NCBI RefSeq assembly: GCF_022014595.1
Contig: NZ_CP091740.1
Span: 1-64,000, forward strand
DNA length: 64,000 bases
DNA from: Solitalea lacus
GTDB lineage: Bacteria > Bacteroidota > Bacteroidia > Sphingobacteriales > Sphingobacteriaceae
Direction: 5' to 3'
The notes beneath the pieces are model-generated. The model saw only the letters and a list, made by a program, of their open reading frames with translations. It did no database searches and was not told the DNA's origin. Both the position numbers and the translations under genes were made by a program. This document shows positions 10,498 to 18,283 of the stretch, one piece after another. Each line of letters opens with the position of its first letter. The first letter of the stretch is position 1.

Positions 10498-13400
10498 TTA
10501 GGGAGTTAACCCATTACAAGTACCAGGACAAGCGTAAGTAGCATCTACTACTTCTACTGTGTATGATCCCCTAATCAACTTATCAAATGTATAGGAGCCA
10601 TTTCCTGTATCAGTCTTGATAATTGTACCTCTTAATTTCAAAATAAATTTAAAACTACCAGATCCTCCACTTGCTGCTACCGTAATTGAACCCGTTGGTG
10701 TTGTTTCATCCTTACAAACCACATTAGTGAATTTGTAAGTGTAAGTGATTGGAGGAAGAACCGTTACATCCAGTTTCGCTCTTGGACCTTCACAGGTACC
10801 AGTGGTCGCGCTCACCCAATATGATGTGGTTCCTGCTGTTGCCGTACTTGGGGTTGGTGCCGTTGCAGTTCCCGTTCCGCCTGTCGCACTGGTGTACCAT
10901 AACAAGTTGCTGCCGGTTGCCGTCAATGCTGTGGCCGCATCGCCTTGACAATACGTTATCGCTGCCACGGTCGGTGCCACTGGAGTTGGATTTACCGTTA
11001 CATCCAGTTTCGCTCTTGGACCTTCACAGGTACCAGTGGTCGCGCTCACCCAATATGATGTGGTTCCTGCTGTTGCCGTACTTGGGGTTGGTGCCGTTGC
11101 AGTTCCCGTTCCGCCTGTCGCACTGGTGTACCATAACAAGTTGCTGCCGGTTGCCGTCAATGCTGTGGCCGCATCGCCTTGACAATACGTTATCGCTGCC
11201 ACGGTCGGTGCCACTGGAGTTGGATTTACCGTTACATCCAGTTTCGCTCTTGGACCTTCACAGGTACCAGTGGTCGCGCTCACCCAATATGATGTGGTTC
11301 CTGCTGTTGCCGTACTTGGGGTTGGTGCCGTTGCAGTTCCCGTTCCGCCTGTCGCACTGGTGTACCATAACAAGTTGCTGCCGGTTGCCGTCAATGCTGT
11401 GGCCGCATCGCCTTGACAATACGTTATCGCTGCCACGGTCGGTGCCACTGGAGTTGGATTTACCGTTACATCCAGTTTCGCTCTTGGACCTTCACAGGTA
11501 CCAGTGGTCGCGCTCACCCAATATGATGTGGTTCCTGCTGTTGCCGTACTTGGGGTTGGTGCCGTTGCAGTTCCCGTTCCGCCTGTCGCACTGGTGTACC
11601 ATAACAAGTTGCTGCCGGTTGCCGTCAATGCTGTGGCCGCATCGCCTTGACAATACGTTATCGCTGCCACGGTCGGTGCCACTGGAGTTGGATTTACCGT
11701 TACATCCAGTTTCGCTCTTGGACCTTCACAGGTACCAGTGGTCGCGCTCACCCAATATGATGTGGTTCCTGCTGTTGCCGTACTTGGGGTTGGTGCCGTT
11801 GCAGTTCCCGTTCCGCCTGTCGCACTGGTGTACCATAACAAGTTGCTGCCGGTTGCCGTCAATGCTGTGGCCGCATCGCCTTGACAATACGTTATCGCCG
11901 CCACGGTCGGTGCCACTGGAGTTGGATTTACCGTTACATCCAGTTTCGCTCTTGGACCTTCACAGGTACCAGTGGTCGCGCTCACCCAATATGATGTGGT
12001 TCCTGCTGTTGCCGTACTTGGGGTTGGTGCCGTTGCAGTTCCCGTTCCGCCTGTTGCACTGGTGTACCATAACAAGTTGCTGCCGGTTGCCGTCAATGCT
12101 GTGGCCGCATCGCCTTGACAATACGTTATCGCTGCCACGGTCGGTGCCACTGGAGTTGGATTTACCGTTACATCCAGTTTCGCTCTTGGACCTTCACAGG
12201 TACCAGTGGTCGCGCTCACCCAATATGATGTGGTTCCTGCTGTTGCCGTACTTGGGGTTGGTGCCGTTGCAGTTCCCGTTCCGCCCGTTGCACTGGTGTA
12301 CCATAACAAGTTGCTGCCGGTTGCCGTCAATGCTGTGGCCGCATCGCCTTGACAATACGTTATCGCTGCCACGGTCGGTGCCACTGGAGTTGGATTTACC
12401 GTTACATCCAGTTTCGCTCTTGGACCTTCACAGGTACCAGTGGTCGCGCTCACCCAATATGATGTGGTTCCTGCTGTTGCCGTACTTGGGGTTGGTGCCG
12501 TTGCAGTTCCCGTTCCGCCTGTCGCACTGGTGTACCATAACAAGTTGCTGCCGGTTGCCGTCAATGCTGTGGCCGCATCGCCTTGACAATACGTTATCGC
12601 TGCCACGGTCGGTGCCACTGGAGTTGGATTTACCGTTACATCCAGTTTCGCTCTTGGACCTTCACAGGTACCAGTGGTCGCGCTCACCCAATATGATGTG
12701 GTTCCTGCTGTTGCCGTACTTGGGGTTGGTGCCGTTGCAGTTCCCGTTCCGCCTGTCGCACTGGTGTACCATAACAAGTTGCTGCCGGTTGCCGTCAATG
12801 CTGTGGCCGCATCGCCTTGACAATACGTTATCGCTGCCACGGTCGGTGCCACTGGAGTTGGATTTACCGTTACATCCAGTTTCGCTCTTGGACCTTCACA
12901 GGTACCAGTGGTCGCGCTCACCCAATATGATGTGGTTCCTGCTGTTGCCGTACTTGGGGTTGGTGCCGTTGCAGTTCCCGTTCCGCCCGTTGCACTGGTG
13001 TACCATAACAAGTTGCTGCCGGTTGCCGTCAATGCTGTGGCCGCATCGCCTTGACAATACGTTATCGCTGCCACGGTCGGTGCCACTGGAGTTGGATTTA
13101 CCGTTACATCCAGTTTCGCTCTTGGACCTTCACAGGTACCAGTGGTCGCGCTCACCCAATATGATGTGGTTCCTGCTGTTGCCGTACTTGGGGTTGGTGC
13201 CGTTGCAGTTCCCGTTCCGCCTGTTGCACTGGTGTACCATAACAAGTTGCTGCCGGTTGCCGTCAATGCTGTGGCCGCATCGCCTTGACAATACGTTATC
13301 GCTGCCACGGTCGGTGCCACTGGAGTTGGATTTACCGTTACATCCAGTTTCGCTCTTGGACCTTCACAGGTACCAGTGGTCGCGCTCACCCAATATGATG

Positions 13401-16400
13401 TGGTTCCTGCTGTTGCCGTACTTGGGGTTGGTGCCGTTGCAGTTCCCGTTCCGCCTGTCGCACTGGTGTACCATAACAAGTTGCTGCCGGTTGCCGTCAA
13501 TGCTGTGGCCGCATCGCCTTGACAATACGTTATCGCTGCCACGGTCGGTGCCACTGGAGTTGGATTTACCGTTACATCCAGTTTCGCTCTTGGACCTTCA
13601 CAGGTACCAGTGGTCGCGCTCACCCAATATGATGTGGTTCCTGCTGTTGCCGTACTTGGGGTTGGTGCCGTTGCAGTTCCCGTTCCGCCTGTCGCACTGG
13701 TGTACCATAACAAGTTGCTGCCGGTTGCCGTCAATGCTGTGGCCGCATCGCCTTGACAATACGTTATCGCTGCCACGGTCGGTGCCACTGGAGTTGGATT
13801 TACCGTTACATCCAGTTTCGCTCTTGGACCTTCACAGGTACCAGTGGTCGCGCTCACCCAATATGATGTGGTTCCTGCTGTTGCCGTACTTGGGGTTGGT
13901 GCCGTTGCAGTTCCCGTTCCGCCTGTCGCACTGGTGTACCATAACAAGTTGCTGCCGGTTGCCGTCAATGCTGTGGCCGCATCGCCTTGACAATACGTTA
14001 TCGCTGCCACGGTCGGTGCCACTGGAGTTGGATTTACCGTTACATCCAGTTTCGCTCTTGGACCTTCACAGGTACCAGTGGTCGCGCTCACCCAATATGA
14101 TGTGGTTCCTGCTGTTGCCGTACTTGGGGTTGGTGCCGTTGCAGTTCCCGTTCCGCCTGTCGCACTGGTGTACCATAACAAGTTGCTGCCGGTTGCCGTC
14201 AATGCTGTGGCCGCATCGCCTTGACAATACGTTATCGCTGCCACGGTCGGTGCCACTGGAGTTGGATTTACCGTTACATCCAGTTTCGCTCTTGGACCTT
14301 CACAGGTACCAGTGGTCGCGCTCACCCAATATGATGTGGTTCCTGCTGTTGCCGTACTTGGGGTTGGTGCCGTTGCAGTTCCCGTTCCGCCTGTCGCACT
14401 GGTGTACCATAACAAGTTGCTGCCGGTTGCCGTCAATGCTGTGGCCGCATCGCCTTGACAATACGTTATCGCTGCCACGGTCGGTGCCACTGGAGTTGGA
14501 TTTACCGTTACATCCAGTTTCGCTCTTGGACCTTCACAGGTACCAGTGGTCGCGCTCACCCAATATGATGTGGTTCCTGCTGTTGCCGTACTTGGGGTTG
14601 GTGCCGTTGCAGTTCCCGTTCCGCCTGTCGCACTGGTGTACCATAACAAGTTGCTGCCGGTTGCCGTCAATGCTGTGGCCGCATCGCCTTGACAATACGT
14701 TATCGCTGCCACGGTCGGTGCCACTGGAGTTGGATTTACCGTTACATCCAGTTTCGCTCTTGGACCTTCACAGGTACCAGTGGTCGCGCTCACCCAATAT
14801 GATGTGGTTCCTGCTGTTGCCGTACTTGGGGTTGGTGCCGTTGCAGTTCCCGTTCCGCCTGTCGCACTGGTGTACCATAACAAGTTGCTGCCGGTTGCCG
14901 TCAATGCTGTGGCCGCATCGCCTTGACAATACGTTATCGCCGCCACGGTCGGTGCCACTGGAGTTGGATTTACCGTTACATCCAGTTTCGCTCTTGGACC
15001 TTCACAGGTACCAGTGGTCGCGCTCACCCAATATGATGTGGTTCCTGCTGTTGCCGTACTTGGGGTTGGTGCCGTTGCAGTTCCCGTTCCGCCCGTTGCA
15101 CTGGTGTACCATAACAAGTTGCTGCCGGTTGCCGTCAATGCTGTGGCCGCATCGCCTTGACAATACGTTATCGCCGCCACGGTCGGTGCCACTGGAGTTG
15201 GATTTACCGTTACATCCAGTTTCGCTCTTGGACCTTCACAGGTACCAGTGGTCGCGCTCACCCAATATGATGTGGTTCCTGCTGTTGCCGTACTTGGGGT
15301 TGGTGCCGTTGCAGTTCCCGTTCCGCCCGTTGCACTGGTGTACCATAACAAGTTGCTGCCGGTTGCCGTCAATGCTGTGGCCGCATCGCCTTGACAATAC
15401 GTTATCGCTGCCACGGTCGGTGCCACTGGAGTTGGATTTACCGTTACATCCAGTTTCGCTCTTGGACCTTCACAGGTACCAGTGGTCGCGCTCACCCAAT
15501 ATGATGTGGTTCCTGCTGTTGCCGTACTTGGGGTTGGTGCCGTTGCAGTTCCCGTTCCGCCTGTCGCACTGGTGTACCATAACAAGTTGCTGCCGGTTGC
15601 CGTCAATGCTGTGGCCGCATCGCCTTGACAATACGTTATCGCTGCCACGGTCGGTGCCACTGGAGTTGGATTTACCGTTACATCCAGTTTCGCTCTTGGA
15701 CCTTCACAGGTACCAGTGGTCGCGCTCACCCAATATGATGTGGTTCCTGCTGTTGCCGTACTTGGGGTTGGTGCCGTTGCAGTTCCCGTTCCGCCTGTTG
15801 CACTGGTGTACCATAACAAGTTGCTGCCGGTTGCCGTCAATGCTGTGGCCGCATCGCCTTGACAATACGTTATCGCTGCCACGGTCGGTGCCACTGGAGT
15901 TGGATTTACCGTTACATCCAGTTTCGCTCTTGGACCTTCACAGGTACCAGTGGTCGCGCTCACCCAATATGATGTGGTTCCTGCTGTTGCCGTACTTGGG
16001 GTTGGTGCCGTTGCAGTTCCCGTTCCGCCCGTTGCACTGGTGTACCATAACAAGTTGCTGCCGGTTGCCGTCAATGCTGTGGCCGCATCGCCTTGACAAT
16101 ACGTTATCGCTGCCACGGTCGGTGCCACTGGAGTTGGATTTACCGTTACATCCAGTTTCGCTCTTGGACCTTCACAGGTACCAGTGGTCGCGCTCACCCA
16201 ATATGATGTGGTTCCTGCTGTTGCCGTACTTGGGGTTGGTGCCGTTGCAGTTCCCGTTCCGCCTGTCGCACTGGTGTACCATAACAAGTTGCTGCCGGTT
16301 GCCGTCAATGCTGTGGCCGCATCGCCTTGACAATACGTTATCGCTGCCACGGTCGGTGCCACTGGAGTTGGATTTACCGTTACATCCAGTTTCGCTCTTG

Positions 16401-18279
16401 GACCTTCACAGGTACCAGTGGTCGCGCTCACCCAATATGATGTGGTTCCTGCTGTTGCCGTACTTGGGGTTGGTGCCGTTGCAGTTCCCGTTCCGCCTGT
16501 CGCACTGGTGTACCATAACAAGTTGCTGCCGGTTGCCGTCAATGCTGTGGCCGCATCGCCTTGACAATACGTTATCGCTGCCACGGTCGGTGCCACTGGA
16601 GTTGGATTTACCGTTACATCCAGTTTCGCTCTTGGACCTTCACAGGTACCAGTGGTCGCGCTCACCCAATATGATGTGGTTCCTGCTGTTGCCGTACTTG
16701 GGGTTGGTGCCGTTGCAGTTCCCGTTCCGCCCGTTGCACTGGTGTACCATAACAAGTTGCTGCCGGTTGCCGTCAATGCTGTGGCCGCATCGCCTTGACA
16801 ATACGTTATCGCTGCCACGGTCGGTGCCACTGGAGTTGGATTTACCGTTACATCCAGTTTCGCTCTTGGACCTTCACAGGTACCAGTGGTCGCGCTCACC
16901 CAATATGATGTGGTTCCTGCTGTTGCCGTACTTGGGGTTGGTGCCGTTGCAGTTCCCGTTCCGCCTGTTGCACTGGTGTACCATAACAAGTTGCTGCCGG
17001 TTGCCGTCAATGCTGTGGCCGCATCGCCTTGACAATACGTTATCGCTGCCACGGTCGGTGCCACTGGAGTTGGATTTACCGTTACATCCAGTTTCGCTCT
17101 TGGACCTTCACAGGTACCAGTGGTCGCGCTCACCCAATATGATGTGGTTCCTGCTGTTGCCGTACTTGGGGTTGGTGCCGTTGCAGTTCCCGTTCCGCCT
17201 GTCGCACTGGTGTACCATAACAAGTTGCTGCCGGTTGCCGTCAATGCTGTGGCCGCATCGCCTTGACAATACGTTATCGCTGCCACGGTCGGTGCCACTG
17301 GAGTTGGATTTACCGTTACATCCAGTTTCGCTCTTGGACCTTCACAGGTACCAGTGGTCGCGCTCACCCAATATGATGTGGTTCCTGCTGTTGCCGTACT
17401 TGGGGTTGGTGCCGTTGCAGTTCCCGTTCCGCCTGTCGCACTGGTGTACCATAACAAGTTGCTGCCGGTTGCCGTCAATGCTGTGGCCGCATCGCCTTGA
17501 CAATACGTTATCGCTGCCACGGTCGGTGCCACTGGAGTTGGATTTACCGTTACATCCAGTTTCGCTCTTGGACCTTCACAGGTACCAGTGGTCGCGCTCA
17601 CCCAATATGATGTGGTTCCTGCTGTTGCCGTACTTGGGGTTGGTGCCGTTGCAGTTCCCGTTCCGCCTGTCGCACTGGTGTACCATAACAAGTTGCTGCC
17701 GGTTGCCGTCAATGCTGTGGCCGCATCGCCTTGACAATACGTTATCGCTGCCACGGTCGGTGCCACTGGAGTTGGATTTACCGTTATTGAAGCCGTTCCA
17801 GCATAATTACACCCATCAACAGGTGTATCATACCAAGTATCACTTAAAAAAGTAAAAGTATAGTTATAAGTATTTGCTATTGTTAGTGTTATAGGAATCG
17901 TTACCGTTGCATTCTTTCCTGACCGGTTGATTGTGGTACCTGCACCGCTTGAAGGTAGGCCCACGGTTTTGACTGTTACTGGTGTTGTACCATCTGAATA
18001 GATAAAAGTCCATTCAGGTGTCAATGTCGACTCATCATCACTCGTCAGGTTAACCACTAAGTTAAATGGTTGACCAGAACAAATTGACGCCGGTAAAGGA
18101 ATGAACTTTGCCGTTGGTGGCTCCTTGATGGTGATTGGACAAACCTGCCCGAAGGAATAATTTGCTAAAAACAACAAAAGTGCCGTAATTATTAAACTAC
18201 TGCTCCGTTTTGCTTTTTTGATGATTTGGTAAATAATTCCCATATTATAGCTATAATACTTTTTACTTTTTAAACTCAT
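10498..18279 (-). CDS. Giant secreted protein with 30 identical Ig_7-like repeats
   Basis: A 2593-residue protein. ATG at 18279 gives MSLKSKKYYSYNMG; the in-frame ATG at 18243 (MGIIYQIIKK) is an alternative start and leaves the hydrophobic signal segment ending ANYSFGQ intact. Residues about 46-165 form a module homologous to the N-terminus of the 796-residue protein (shared pattern PPTAK, LTSDD, PEW-F-Y, R-GKNA, LSD-WY, CNY-GTAS). Then come 30 units of 78 residues with identical amino-acid sequence (motifs YCQGDAATALTATGSNLLWY, TTSYWVSATTGTCEGPRAKL), resembling the Ig_7 CHU_C-associated fold. The last 86 residues form an SprB-like module ending CPGTCNGLTP. No T9SS sorting domain is visible. 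The start lies 4 bp after the preceding stop, so translation is probably coupled. Likely an extended stalk or fibre; this is inference. Confidence 0.88.
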   Translation of the reverse strand: MSLKSKKYYSYNMGIIYQIIKKAKRSSSLIITALLLFLANYSFGQVCPITIKEPPTAKFIPLPASICSGQPFNLVVNLTSDDESTLTPEWTFIYSDGTTPVTVKTVGLPSSGAGTTINRSGKNATVTIPITLTIANTYNYTFTFLSDTWYDTPVDGCNYAGTASITVNPTPVAPTVAAITYCQGDAATALTATGSNLLWYTSATGGTGTATAPTPSTATAGTTSYWVSATTGTCEGPRAKLDVTVNPTPVAPTVAAITYCQGDAATALTATGSNLLWYTSATGGTGTATAPTPSTATAGTTSYWVSATTGTCEGPRAKLDVTVNPTPVAPTVAAITYCQGDAATALTATGSNLLWYTSATGGTGTATAPTPSTATAGTTSYWVSATTGTCEGPRAKLDVTVNPTPVAPTVAAITYCQGDAATALTATGSNLLWYTSATGGTGTATAPTPSTATAGTTSYWVSATTGTCEGPRAKLDVTVNPTPVAPTVAAITYCQGDAATALTATGSNLLWYTSATGGTGTATAPTPSTATAGTTSYWVSATTGTCEGPRAKLDVTVNPTPVAPTVAAITYCQGDAATALTATGSNLLWYTSATGGTGTATAPTPSTATAGTTSYWVSATTGTCEGPRAKLDVTVNPTPVAPTVAAITYCQGDAATALTATGSNLLWYTSATGGTGTATAPTPSTATAGTTSYWVSATTGTCEGPRAKLDVTVNPTPVAPTVAAITYCQGDAATALTATGSNLLWYTSATGGTGTATAPTPSTATAGTTSYWVSATTGTCEGPRAKLDVTVNPTPVAPTVAAITYCQGDAATALTATGSNLLWYTSATGGTGTATAPTPSTATAGTTSYWVSATTGTCEGPRAKLDVTVNPTPVAPTVAAITYCQGDAATALTATGSNLLWYTSATGGTGTATAPTPSTATAGTTSYWVSATTGTCEGPRAKLDVTVNPTPVAPTVAAITYCQGDAATALTATGSNLLWYTSATGGTGTATAPTPSTATAGTTSYWVSATTGTCEGPRAKLDVTVNPTPVAPTVAAITYCQGDAATALTATGSNLLWYTSATGGTGTATAPTPSTATAGTTSYWVSATTGTCEGPRAKLDVTVNPTPVAPTVAAITYCQGDAATALTATGSNLLWYTSATGGTGTATAPTPSTATAGTTSYWVSATTGTCEGPRAKLDVTVNPTPVAPTVAAITYCQGDAATALTATGSNLLWYTSATGGTGTATAPTPSTATAGTTSYWVSATTGTCEGPRAKLDVTVNPTPVAPTVAAITYCQGDAATALTATGSNLLWYTSATGGTGTATAPTPSTATAGTTSYWVSATTGTCEGPRAKLDVTVNPTPVAPTVAAITYCQGDAATALTATGSNLLWYTSATGGTGTATAPTPSTATAGTTSYWVSATTGTCEGPRAKLDVTVNPTPVAPTVAAITYCQGDAATALTATGSNLLWYTSATGGTGTATAPTPSTATAGTTSYWVSATTGTCEGPRAKLDVTVNPTPVAPTVAAITYCQGDAATALTATGSNLLWYTSATGGTGTATAPTPSTATAGTTSYWVSATTGTCEGPRAKLDVTVNPTPVAPTVAAITYCQGDAATALTATGSNLLWYTSATGGTGTATAPTPSTATAGTTSYWVSATTGTCEGPRAKLDVTVNPTPVAPTVAAITYCQGDAATALTATGSNLLWYTSATGGTGTATAPTPSTATAGTTSYWVSATTGTCEGPRAKLDVTVNPTPVAPTVAAITYCQGDAATALTATGSNLLWYTSATGGTGTATAPTPSTATAGTTSYWVSATTGTCEGPRAKLDVTVNPTPVAPTVAAITYCQGDAATALTATGSNLLWYTSATGGTGTATAPTPSTATAGTTSYWVSATTGTCEGPRAKLDVTVNPTPVAPTVAAITYCQGDAATALTATGSNLLWYTSATGGTGTATAPTPSTATAGTTSYWVSATTGTCEGPRAKLDVTVNPTPVAPTVAAITYCQGDAATALTATGSNLLWYTSATGGTGTATAPTPSTATAGTTSYWVSATTGTCEGPRAKLDVTVNPTPVAPTVAAITYCQGDAATALTATGSNLLWYTSATGGTGTATAPTPSTATAGTTSYWVSATTGTCEGPRAKLDVTVNPTPVAPTVAAITYCQGDAATALTATGSNLLWYTSATGGTGTATAPTPSTATAGTTSYWVSATTGTCEGPRAKLDVTVNPTPVAPTVAAITYCQGDAATALTATGSNLLWYTSATGGTGTATAPTPSTATAGTTSYWVSATTGTCEGPRAKLDVTVNPTPVAPTVAAITYCQGDAATALTATGSNLLWYTSATGGTGTATAPTPSTATAGTTSYWVSATTGTCEGPRAKLDVTVNPTPVAPTVAAITYCQGDAATALTATGSNLLWYTSATGGTGTATAPTPSTATAGTTSYWVSATTGTCEGPRAKLDVTVNPTPVAPTVAAITYCQGDAATALTATGSNLLWYTSATGGTGTATAPTPSTATAGTTSYWVSATTGTCEGPRAKLDVTVLPPITYTYKFTNVVCKDETTPTGSITVAASGGSGSFKFILKLRGTIIKTDTGNGSYTFDKLIRGSYTVEVVDATYACPGTCNGLTP
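10759..17778 (-). repeat. 30 tandem 234-bp units, contiguous and nearly identical
   Basis: Exactly 30 x 234 bp = 7020 bp, anchored on CGCCTTGACA at 10941 and 17727 (6786 bp, 29 periods). Every unit encodes the same 78 residues. I see variation at three positions only, all third codon positions and synonymous: an Ala codon GCA/GCG near the start of the unit, and a neighbouring Thr ACA/ACG and Ala GCG/GCA pair in the middle. Counted by hand, one unit has 131 G+C of 234 (56%), well above the AT-rich genes around it. There are no spacers, so this is not a CRISPR array. Confidence 0.97.
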
Positions 18280-18283
18280 TATA

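Noticed and set aside
3801-17778. CRISPR-like periodic repeats
   Set aside because: The units are contiguous and coding, 216 and 234 bp long, with no unique spacers and no cas genes.
10749-17855. A 2368-codon open frame on the plus strand opposite the repeat array
   Set aside because: It is antisense to the 30-unit gene. A 234-bp period is a multiple of three, so one stop-free unit gives an endlessly open frame. Its variation between units is non-synonymous while that of the minus frame is entirely silent, so selection acts on the minus strand.
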